DNA of 7,270 nt from an uncultured Ilumatobacter sp. GTDB lineage: Bacteria > Actinomycetota > Acidimicrobiia > Acidimicrobiales > Ilumatobacteraceae. Numbering within the stretch: the first letter of the stretch is position 1; the number at the start of each line of letters is the position of its first letter. A program made the translations under genes and the position numbers. This document shows positions 1-6,132 of the stretch, in pieces. The DNA lies in contig CALAHA010000101.1 of NCBI GenBank assembly GCA_937891565.1, positions 1 to 7,270 on the forward strand, read 5' to 3'. The notes beneath the pieces are model-generated. The model was not told the origin of the DNA. It worked only from the letters and a program-made list of their open reading frames with translations, and did no database searches.

Positions 1-1875
1 TAGCTGGCGGGCAGACTCCGGGTCGATCTTGGCGACCGGGGCATCGTCGACCAGCGCTTCTGATGCGAGCCAGCGACCGTACGCATAGGAGCGCCCCAGG
101 ACGGCGGCTGCCTGTTCGGGGAACGCGAACGCAGGGACGTCAGAACCTGGCTGGACGGGTCCGTCGGCGCCCCCGAGCAGGACCGCCAGTACCGGCTTGG
201 TAACGCTGATTGCATGTCGAGCGATCGCGTCGGCGGTTGCCGAGTCGACGTCGGAAGCAACCGCCGGAGCATGGATGACCATGAGGCCGTCGACGTCGTC
301 AGATGCGAGCGCCATTGTCATCGCTGTGGCGAATTCGTCGTCGTTTGCTTCGACAGGGAGTCGGTGGACGGTTGCCAGCAACCCTGCTGTTGCCAGCGCT
401 GCAGCCGCAAGTGTTGCGGGGCTCCGAGAGTTTGTGATGATCGTGATGTCAGGGCCGAGGAGCACCGGCTGCGTGGCCAGCACGCGTGCGGTGTCGATCA
501 GGCTGTGCACCGTCGGCACCTCGATCAATCCAGCCTGCTGGAACAGCGCGCCCCCAAGAGTGCCGTCTGCTGCAGCTCCGGTTCGGACGGCGACGATCGG
601 CCGAGTCAGTGACACCCTTCGGGCGATCCGAGCGAATTTGCGCGGGTTACCAAACGACTCGGTGTACATCGCAATGACTCGGGTGTTGTCGTCGTCTTCC
701 CAGAACTGGAGGAGGTCGTTGCCCGAGATGTCGCTTTTGTCGCCGAGGGACACGAACCACGAGACCCCCAAGCCGACGTCGTCGGCATGGCGCAGCACAG
801 AGCCACCGAGCGAACCGGACTGCAGTGAGATAGCCACATGGCCAGCCGGCAGCGTGACGTTGACCAAAGCTGCTTGGAGTTTGGTGTCGAGGTGCGGGGA
901 CGCTGCGCCCATGCTGGCCGGGCCAATGATCCGTAGACCATTGCGTCGGGCTCGAAGCACGAGTGCGTCGATGTCAATCCCAGAGCCATCGACATCAGTG
1001 ATGATGATCGCGCCGCGCATCAACTTGGCGATACAGGCGTCGATCGTGGCCTCGAGTTGCGGCGGAGGAACTGCGACGATCGCGAGTGTGACGTCGTCGG
1101 GAAGTTCGTTGATCGAGCGGTAACAGCGCCGGTTCGACAGTTCGGTGTGGTGCGGGTTGACTGGGTAGGCAGGGACCTTGACGCTATCGATGACGTGGTT
1201 CCAGAGTGCCTCGCCGACGCTGTTCGGCCGGTTGGATGCGCCGATCACGGCGATTGCCTTTGGAAGCAGCAAGCGGGCGACAGCACGCGAGTCGCCACGC
1301 TGCTCGCGACGCTCGACGCTGTCGAGAAATTCGTCGGTGCTGGCCAGGTCCCAGTCGAGGTCGACCACGCCGGAATCGAATCGGCGCTGCAAGGGCCAGC
1401 CGGCTTTCGAGAAGACGGCGAGCATGCCGCGGTTGTCGCCGAGAACTTCGGCAGTGAACCGCTCGATCCCGTTTGACTGGGCGATGGCGGCGAGATGTTC
1501 GAGCAGCAGCGTGGCAATCCCACGCCCCTGGAACTGGTCATCGACCATGAATGCGGCCTCGGCCTCGTTGCGCCCGGGCCAGCGCTCGTAGCTTGCCCAG
1601 GCAACGAACTGGTTCTGGGACTCAACTGCCAGCGCGACCCGGTTGATCATGTCAATGTTGGTGAAGTGCTCGAGTTCGCGGGCGTTCAGTTCGGGCTTGG
1701 GCGAGAAGTAGCGGCGGTAGACGCTGTCGGGTGACTGGCGCTGATGGAAGTCGGCCAAAGCAGCCTTGTCGTCAGTGGTCAGCGGCCTGATGTATGCGGT
1801 GTCGCCGCTGCTGAGTACGACTGATGTCGCCCACGTCGACGTTGTGACGTCGGAAGGGTTGCCGGCGTCGCTCAC
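1..1875 (-). CDS. GNAT lysine acyltransferase fused to NDP-forming acyl-CoA synthetase domain (Pat-like), 3'-partial
   Basis: The frame is open for 625 codons from GTG at 1875 to the window edge, with no stop, so the C-terminus is missing. Residues about 26-175 form a GNAT domain. Its acetyl-CoA-binding motif is Q114-F-Q-G117-R-G119, and residues 147-160 match the usual NRGMLAVFSKAGW-like end of the fold. Residues about 202-320 are a CoA-binding Rossmann domain (IAVIGAS at 208-214, YPVNP at 237-241, IIGPASMG at 316-323). The succinyl-CoA-ligase-like domain follows. The ATP-grasp domain expected in full-length members (roughly 900 residues) would lie outside the window. Family knowledge: actinobacterial Pat proteins with GNAT at the N-terminus acylate lysines of acyl-CoA synthetases. 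The phospho-histidine loop expected near residues 435-445 is absent, so the synthetase half is probably regulatory. The best SD (GGGAGG, minus strand, 1891-1896) lies 15 nt from the GTG, which is unusually far. The substrate is unknown. Confidence 0.93.
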   Translation of the reverse strand, partial: MSDAGNPSDVTTSTWATSVVLSSGDTAYIRPLTTDDKAALADFHQRQSPDSVYRRYFSPKPELNARELEHFTNIDMINRVALAVESQNQFVAWASYERWPGRNEAEAAFMVDDQFQGRGIATLLLEHLAAIAQSNGIERFTAEVLGDNRGMLAVFSKAGWPLQRRFDSGVVDLDWDLASTDEFLDSVERREQRGDSRAVARLLLPKAIAVIGASNRPNSVGEALWNHVIDSVKVPAYPVNPHHTELSNRRCYRSINELPDDVTLAIVAVPPPQLEATIDACIAKLMRGAIIITDVDGSGIDIDALVLRARRNGLRIIGPASMGAASPHLDTKLQAALVNVTLPAGHVAISLQSGSLGGSVLRHADDVGLGVSWFVSLGDKSDISGNDLLQFWEDDDNTRVIAMYTESFGNPRKFARIARRVSLTRPIVAVRTGAAADGTLGGALFQQAGLIEVPTVHSLIDTARVLATQPVLLGPDITIITNSRSPATLAAAALATAGLLATVHRLPVEANDDEFATAMTMALASDDVDGLMVIHAPAVASDVDSATADAIARHAISVTKPVLAVLLGGADGPVQPGSDVPAFAFPEQAAAVLGRSYAYGRWLASEALVDDAPVAKIDPESARQL

Positions 1876-1890
1876 GTGACCAGCATGGCA

Positions 1891-1896
1891 CCTCCC
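1891..1896 (-). promoter_or_regulatory. Shine-Dalgarno GGGAGG before a 4-codon leader ORF
   Basis: On the minus strand GGGAGG lies 4 nt before an ATG at 1886-1884. That ATG opens a four-codon frame (M-L-V-T) ending in TGA at 1874-1872. The TGA overlaps the GTG start of the acyltransferase gene (1875-1873) as GTGA. The SD is well placed for the tiny ORF and badly placed for the GTG, so translation of the large gene may depend on termination-reinitiation. The alternative is that the GTG is used directly with a long spacer. Confidence 0.4.
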
Positions 1897-1929
1897 GCGC
1901 CCACCTGTGCAGGGCGGGGAGGGATTACC

Positions 1930-1935
1930 TACAGT
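1930..1935 (+). promoter_or_regulatory. Probable -10 box of a leaderless promoter for the deacetylase gene
   Basis: TACAGT fits the actinobacterial -10 consensus TANNNT. Six bases separate it from GTG at 1942, so transcription would begin on or next to the start codon and the mRNA would be leaderless. No good -35 is visible, which is common for such promoters. The box supports GTG 1942 as the start of the deacetylase over the upstream GTG at 1876. Confidence 0.5.
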
Positions 1936-1941
1936 GTTTAT

Positions 1942-2949
1942 GTGGCAGTGCCAATCGCCGTTTTTACCTCAGCCGAGCTCGATATGCACAGCGCTCCCGC
2001 TGGGCATCCCGAGTGCCCTGCACGACTCGATGCGGCGTTGGCAGGCATCTCCGAAGCCGGGTTGCTCGATGCTGTCGAGTTTCGAGTGCCACGTCTGGCA
2101 ACTGCTGCCGAGATCGGCGCGGCGCATACGGTCGAACATGTGGCGTTGATCAAGGGCATTGCCGAGCGCGGCGGCGGGATAATCGACGGTGACACGTACA
2201 TGGCACCTGGGTCGTGGATCACTGCAAGCCGTGCTGTCGGTGCTGTGCTTGACGGCGTCGACGCGCTGCGCGCTGGTGAATGCGATGTTGCTTTCGCTGC
2301 GAGTCGCCCGCCCGGCCATCACGCGAATGCCGACCAGGCGATGGGTTTTTGTCTGTTCAACAACGTCGCTGTCGCCGCTGCGCTGTTGGCCCAGCAGGGC
2401 GAGCGTGTCGCGATTGTCGACTGGGACGTCCATCATGGCAACGGCACCCAGGACATCTTCTATGACGACCCCCGTGTGCTGTATGTATCGACGCACGAGT
2501 CGCCGCTCTATCCGGGGACCGGGCGGGCCGACGAGACCGGCGGGCCGAATGCGCCGATGTCGAACCTCAACCTGCCGTTCCCGAGCGGCACACGTGGCGA
2601 CGTGTTTCGGCGTGCAGTCGATGAGGTGATTGCTCCAGTGGTCGCTCGATTCGCGCCGGACTGGCTGTTCATTTCGGCCGGGTTCGACGGACACCGGGCC
2701 GACCCGCTCGCAGGGCTCGAACTGACGTCAGCCGACTTCGCAGACCTCGCCGTTCGGCTCCAGTCGCTGGTGCCAGCCGGGCGTACGCTCGTCGCGCTCG
2801 AGGGTGGATATGACCTCGAGGCGCTGGCTTATTCGACTGGGGCCACACTGTCCGCATTGATCGGCGAGACATATCGGCCCGAGCTTGCGTCGACGGGCGA
2901 GATCGGTGTTCCGACGATCATTGCTGCCAAGCAACGCTGGAATCTCTGA
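1942..2949 (+). CDS. Histone deacetylase family protein, AcuC-like zinc lysine deacetylase
   Basis: The product has 335 residues and is a complete class I/II HDAC-fold enzyme that hydrolyses acetyl (or other acyl) groups from lysine. All catalytic parts are present: the N-terminal GHPECPARL signature (21-29), the His pair H126-H127 in PPGHH, zinc ligands D162 and H164 in the WDVHHG motif and D249 in SAGFDGH, and transition-state Tyr Y290 in EGGYD. There is no signal peptide or membrane segment, so it should be cytoplasmic. The frame is open back to GTG 1876, but the 22 extra residues look like translated intergenic DNA. The HDAC fold begins at MAVPIAVFTS, and a -10 box sits just before GTG 1942; GTG 1948 is also possible. 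The gene diverges from the Pat-like acyltransferase, which suggests the two act on the same substrate protein. Other HDAC-family members act on acetylpolyamines or acetoin-pathway targets, so the substrate is not proven. Confidence 0.93.
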   Translation: MAVPIAVFTSAELDMHSAPAGHPECPARLDAALAGISEAGLLDAVEFRVPRLATAAEIGAAHTVEHVALIKGIAERGGGIIDGDTYMAPGSWITASRAVGAVLDGVDALRAGECDVAFAASRPPGHHANADQAMGFCLFNNVAVAAALLAQQGERVAIVDWDVHHGNGTQDIFYDDPRVLYVSTHESPLYPGTGRADETGGPNAPMSNLNLPFPSGTRGDVFRRAVDEVIAPVVARFAPDWLFISAGFDGHRADPLAGLELTSADFADLAVRLQSLVPAGRTLVALEGGYDLEALAYSTGATLSALIGETYRPELASTGEIGVPTIIAAKQRWNL

Positions 2950-3067
2950 CCGACGAACGGTTCCCCTGGGTGACGGTGTGCGGATTGGAAATCCCTGTCT
3001 GATGCCGAGCATCTCGACCACGAGTTGTTGGATCGCAGTGCTCGATGCGTTCGACAGCGAGTTCGCG
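2950..3067. other. Convergent intergenic spacer, no gene seen
   Basis: This is a 118-bp gap between the stops of the converging deacetylase and hydrolase genes. It holds a short hairpin (GGATT-GGA-AATCC, 2982-2994) that could mark the 3' ends of both transcripts. There is no T-run on either side, so I do not call it an intrinsic terminator. Confidence 0.4.
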
Positions 3068-3820
3068 TTAGGCCGATCTGGCCCAAAAATCGACCAGGCC
3101 ATCAGCGGCCTGATCAGGGTCTTCAACCATCCACCAGTGCCCAAGCCCCTCGAGACGGAGCTCCGCTGCGCCCAGTGTCGAGGTGGCTGCAATGCACAGC
3201 TCGGCTGGGACGTAGCTGTCTGCGGTGGCGATGATGCCGAGCCCAGGGGGAAGGCCGACGCCAGTGAGTCGTTCCCCGAGCTGTGCTGTGGCTGGTTGAG
3301 TGGCATCGCGGTACAGCCCCAGGATGCAGCGGCCCATCTCGGCGTTGACGCCACCGGCGATCTTTGCGAGGACGTTGTCAGGAAGGCCAAGGCCGCCGAA
3401 TGCTGCTGTGCGCTCGTCGAGCGTCATTGCCACCATGGCATCGATGACCTGCTCCCCGACATCAGGGGTTTGCCAGGCTTGGGCAGCGTCATGCCACTGA
3501 TAGTCGGGGTGAATGATGCCCACGATGTCGGCCGCCCATGTGGCGACGAGGTCGGGACGTCGAGCGAGGAGCCCCAAGACGTGGCCAGCGCCCCAGTCGT
3601 GGCCAACGAGGTGGACGGGCGCTTCGAGCGGTTCGACTTCGGTGATCAACCAGTTGGCGTAGCTCTCCATCGAAGCGTCCCATCCGTCTGGTGTCGGCGA
3701 TCCGAATCCGGGTGGGGAGAGCAGCACGATGTCGGCGATCCCGCGGGCGGTCAATGCTGCGACGAGTGGTTCCCAGATCGCGTCGACTTCGGGATTGCCG
3801 TGGACGAACACATGGGTCAT
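3068..3820 (-). CDS. Alpha/beta hydrolase with Asp nucleophile (epoxide hydrolase/dehalogenase-like)
   Basis: This is a complete 250-residue alpha/beta-hydrolase-fold protein. The oxyanion-hole motif HGNP is at 7-10. The nucleophile elbow is G73-H74-D75-W76-G77, so the nucleophile is Asp75, as in epoxide hydrolases and haloalkane dehalogenases, not Ser. The probable acid is D201 (ATADSYVP), and the catalytic His is H228 in GLGHWW. HGNP plus the Trp after the nucleophile recall the halide-stabilising Asn and Trp of haloalkane dehalogenases. However, the protein is about 45 residues shorter than those, and the cap region (about 100-175, with HPDYQWHD and WQTPDVGE) looks like an uncharacterised actinobacterial group. 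The substrate is unknown. There is no signal peptide. The ATG at 3820 is supported by a -10 box ending 7 nt upstream. The gene diverges from the cupin gene across 65 bp and converges on the deacetylase. Confidence 0.88.
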   Translation of the reverse strand: MTHVFVHGNPEVDAIWEPLVAALTARGIADIVLLSPPGFGSPTPDGWDASMESYANWLITEVEPLEAPVHLVGHDWGAGHVLGLLARRPDLVATWAADIVGIIHPDYQWHDAAQAWQTPDVGEQVIDAMVAMTLDERTAAFGGLGLPDNVLAKIAGGVNAEMGRCILGLYRDATQPATAQLGERLTGVGLPPGLGIIATADSYVPAELCIAATSTLGAAELRLEGLGHWWMVEDPDQAADGLVDFWARSA

Positions 3821-3826
3821 CCGATG

Positions 3827-3832
3827 ATTGTA
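3827..3832 (-). promoter_or_regulatory. -10 box TACAAT of a leaderless promoter for the hydrolase gene
   Basis: On the minus strand TACAAT, a near-consensus -10 element, is followed by exactly six bases and then the ATG at 3820. Transcription would start on the A of the ATG, giving a leaderless mRNA. No Shine-Dalgarno sequence is present. The geometry is the same as at the deacetylase gene. Confidence 0.6.
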
Positions 3833-3885
3833 GAAAGTGACGGCTCGTTACGACGCGCCGGACTCGTGCTGGTAGACCGGGCAGC

Positions 3886-5025
3886 ATGAAGACCACCCCT
3901 GATGCCACGTCAGTCGAAGCGGTGCTGGTGTGCACCGATCTCGACGCGATGACACGTTTCTTCATCGAAGACGTTGGCTTCAGAATCGCAACGATCTCGC
4001 CTGCTGACGACCCACGCGAGATCGTGCTCGTCGATGTTGCTGGCGGTGATGCTGGCGGCCGGGTTCGCCTGCGTCGTGGCGACGTCGATGCCGTTGGCCA
4101 TGTGCTGGTGCGGCGAGCGGACATTGAGGCGGGGAGCCCTGTCAAGCAGTTGACCGCACCGAATGGCACAATCGTCGAGGTTGCTTCGGCATCACTCGAC
4201 GTCGTTGTGCCGGACAACGAACCGTTGCTGACGATCGTCAAGGCACCGGCAACTTACGACAATGAGTTTGGCGTCGGGCGTGCCGGGATGGGCTATCGCG
4301 ACCTGCTGCCCGATCGTTGGGGCGGTCGATTCATTGCGTCGCACATCCTGATCGCCGACGGGGGAGAGGTCAACGACTACGTCCACTTCCATCGGATCCG
4401 CTTCCAGATGATCTTCGTCGCCGCCGGCTGGGTCGAGGTCGTCTACGAAGACCAGGGAGAACCGTTCCGCATGGAGGCGGGTGACTGCGTGCTGCAGCCG
4501 CCTGAGATTCGTCATCGTGTGCTGCGGAGTTCGCCCGGCCTCGAGGTGATCGAGATTGGTTGCCCCGCCGAACACGACACGGTTGCCGAGCACACGATTA
4601 CCCTGCCGACCTCGACGATCAATCGTGATCGCGATTTTGGTGGCCAGCAGTTCGTCCGCCACATCGCTGCAGGTGCCCAAACGGTGCCGTCGGTTTGCGG
4701 AGGTTTCAACGAACGCGACACCGGCATCGGGGCAGCGACCAACGGGCTTGCAGGAGCCCGTGTACTCACTGCGTCCGACACCGCCCGACCCAGTGAGGGC
4801 ACGGGAACGGCTCTCACGCACGACGGGGAGTTCGCGATGAACGTGGTGCTGTCCGGCAGCGCAACGCTGACCGTTGATGGCCGAACCGAAAAGTTCGGGG
4901 CGCGTGACGCAGTGACGTTTCCGGCGGGCGCCAAGTGGACATGGGGTCACTGCAGTAGCGACTTCGAACTCTTCGACGTCACGCTGCCGGATCGCACGGT
5001 TCGCCCGGCCGGTCAGACGATTTAG
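3886..5025 (+). CDS. VOC-like module fused to a bicupin protein, uncharacterised
   Basis: The product has 379 residues. Residues about 10-60 resemble one beta-alpha-beta-beta-beta module of the glyoxalase/VOC superfamily (VLVCTDLDAMTRFFIEDVGF). Residues 61-105 may be the remnant of a second module. A first cupin barrel follows at about 150-228, with H167-x-H169-(4)-Q174-(6)-G181 and then G199-(5)-P205...H210. It therefore keeps three metal-binding histidines, but the usual glutamate is Gln174. A second cupin (about 305-370) has the fold pattern (VVLSGSATLTVDG, FPAGAKW) but none of the metal ligands, so it is probably structural. The likely role is a metal-dependent small-molecule enzyme, such as a dioxygenase or isomerase, or a binding protein; the substrate cannot be read from sequence. 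The ATG at 3886 has no SD. A weak -10-like TAGACC (3873-3878) lies 7 nt upstream. The stop overlaps the cysQ stop on the other strand. Confidence 0.85.
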   Translation: MKTTPDATSVEAVLVCTDLDAMTRFFIEDVGFRIATISPADDPREIVLVDVAGGDAGGRVRLRRGDVDAVGHVLVRRADIEAGSPVKQLTAPNGTIVEVASASLDVVVPDNEPLLTIVKAPATYDNEFGVGRAGMGYRDLLPDRWGGRFIASHILIADGGEVNDYVHFHRIRFQMIFVAAGWVEVVYEDQGEPFRMEAGDCVLQPPEIRHRVLRSSPGLEVIEIGCPAEHDTVAEHTITLPTSTINRDRDFGGQQFVRHIAAGAQTVPSVCGGFNERDTGIGAATNGLAGARVLTASDTARPSEGTGTALTHDGEFAMNVVLSGSATLTVDGRTEKFGARDAVTFPAGAKWTWGHCSSDFELFDVTLPDRTVRPAGQTI

Positions 5026-5774
5026 ACCCCGCGCAGCGCAGCGATGGCCCGTTCAGCGAGTTCCGGTCGGCAGATCAAGAGATCAGGCAGGTACGGGTTC
5101 TCGGCGTTGTAGCGAAGCGGTGACCCGTCAAGTCGTGAAGCATGGAGCCCGGCTGCAGCGGCAACGGCTGCCGGGGCACAAGAGTCCCACTCGTACTGGC
5201 CGCCGGTATGGGCGTAGATGTCGGCCTCGCCTCGGAGGACCGCCATCGACTTGGCGCCAGCTGAACCCATCCGTAACAGCTCGCCCCCGAGTGCGGCGAC
5301 GAGGACATCGGCAGCTACTCCGGGCCGAGTGCGACTGCACACAATGCGCAGTGGCCCATTGATCGCGGTCGGAACTGTCGGGGGCCGACCGGTGTGCAAT
5401 GTGGTGGCGAGGCCAGGCAGCGCGACAGCGCCGACCGTCGGCGTGTGCTGCTCGACGAGTGCGACGTGAACTGCCCAGTCAGAGCGCGGCGGCTCGCTGA
5501 ACTCGCGAGTGCCGTCGACCGGGTCGATGATCCACACGCGTTCGGCGGTCAGCCGGGCCGTGTCGTCAGCTCCCTCTTCCGACAGGACCGCATCGTTTGG
5601 CCGGCCAGCGGCAAGCAACTCCATCAACAGAACGTGGCTCCGGCGATCGCCTTCGTCTTTCAGTTCGCTCGGGTCGCGTCCGGCGGCTGCGAATTCCGCT
5701 CGAACGGCGAGGAGAAGTTCGCCCGCCTGGGTGGCGATGTCGGCAGCGAATTGGTGGTCATTGGGCGTTGCCAT
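5022..5774 (-). CDS. cysQ: 3'(2'),5'-bisphosphate nucleotidase CysQ (PAP phosphatase)
   Basis: This 250-residue member of the inositol-monophosphatase superfamily is complete. The Mg2+-binding residues are E66-E67 in VLSEEGADD, D84-P-V-D87-G-T in WIIDPVDGTREF, and D197 in EWDS. The C-terminal block HASRLDGSPLRYN...PYLPDLL (211-233) is nearly the same as I recall for Mycobacterium tuberculosis CysQ, so the assignment is firm. The enzyme removes the 3'-phosphate from PAP (and PAPS), recycling the by-product of sulfate activation and sulfotransfer; it may also act on inositol phosphates. It is cytoplasmic. I chose ATG 5774 because MATPNDHQ begins just before the first helix. The frame stays open far upstream, and GTG 5801 is an alternative that adds 9 residues. 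No sulfate-assimilation gene is adjacent. The stop (TAA, 5024-5022) overlaps the cupin stop as TTAG. Confidence 0.94.
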   Translation of the reverse strand: MATPNDHQFAADIATQAGELLLAVRAEFAAAGRDPSELKDEGDRRSHVLLMELLAAGRPNDAVLSEEGADDTARLTAERVWIIDPVDGTREFSEPPRSDWAVHVALVEQHTPTVGAVALPGLATTLHTGRPPTVPTAINGPLRIVCSRTRPGVAADVLVAALGGELLRMGSAGAKSMAVLRGEADIYAHTGGQYEWDSCAPAAVAAAAGLHASRLDGSPLRYNAENPYLPDLLICRPELAERAIAALRGV

Positions 5775-6132
5775 GCGGTCTTGATCATTGCATGCGGCCA
5801 CATTGGTTCGTTCGATGTAACGCTGCCGCGTGGAAGCAAAAGATGTGATCTCGGACACGCACGCCGCCCTCGAGGTTGGCAGGACGTCAGAAGGTCGACC
5901 AGGTCGTGCTGAACACACAGTCCTCGAATGCTGCCACCAACCGGTTGTACCGACGATTTGGTTTCGTGGCGGCGTTTGAGATGCGCAGTGTTCGGCTCGA
6001 GCCCGGCCTGCTCCCTGCGGCCTGAGATGCTGCCATGCTGGTCCGGACCGTGCGATCAGGCAGACCGTTTGCCGTTTGACGACTCTGCCCTCCGACGTTC
6101 GGTCTGAGACCTTGCTGTGGAACCATGCAGAG
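5775..6132. other. Intergenic region with a gene remnant between cysQ and the transglutaminase gene
   Basis: This 358-bp gap holds the decayed acetyltransferase described separately. The left end must contain the cysQ promoter (minus strand), but I see no convincing TANNNT at the right distance. From 6026 to 6132 I see no gene. A frame open from TTG 6076 merely extends the transglutaminase ORF upstream. Confidence 0.5.
5790..6025 (+). pseudogene. GNAT acetyltransferase remnant, frameshifted and 5'-truncated
   Basis: The tail reads VVLNTQSSNAATNRLYRRFG and continues FVAAFEMRSV before TGA at 6023-6025. This is the classic GNAT C-terminal signature (LN...N-x-x-x-x-LY-x-x-x-GF). Its frame is closed by TGA at 5846-5848. 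The preceding helix (VISDTHAALEVG, about 5845-5880) lies in a different frame and would join it at RQKVDQ by a shift near 5880. A possible earlier strand, IGSFDVTL (about 5805-5825), is in the third frame. There is no room upstream for the N-terminal half, because cysQ starts at 5774. The reading in three frames points to a decayed gene, or to a short C-terminal relic left by recombination. The most 5' portion is the least certain. Confidence 0.7.

Noticed and set aside
197..1123. A 308-codon plus-strand open frame
   Set aside because: It lies antisense to the acyltransferase/CoA-binding gene, whose minus-strand frame has coherent domains. The product is low-complexity Ser/Ala/Arg text with no domain.
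1876..1941. Upstream extension of the deacetylase to GTG 1876
   Set aside because: The 22 extra residues have no HDAC similarity and would fill the whole divergent control region. A leaderless -10 box supports GTG 1942.
2982..2994. Intrinsic terminator in the convergent spacer
   Set aside because: The 5-bp hairpin has no T-tract on either strand and is too weak.
3068..3820. Calling the hydrolase a haloalkane dehalogenase
   Set aside because: HGNP and HDWG fit the halide-binding pair, but the protein is too short and its cap motifs differ. The shared residues may only reflect the wider Asp-nucleophile family.
2885..3889. A 334-codon plus-strand frame
   Set aside because: It is antisense to the alpha/beta hydrolase, which has the full set of catalytic motifs. 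No domain is recognisable in this frame.
4192..4950. A 252-codon minus-strand frame
   Set aside because: It is a shadow of the cupin gene. The plus frame carries clear cupin motifs and this one none.
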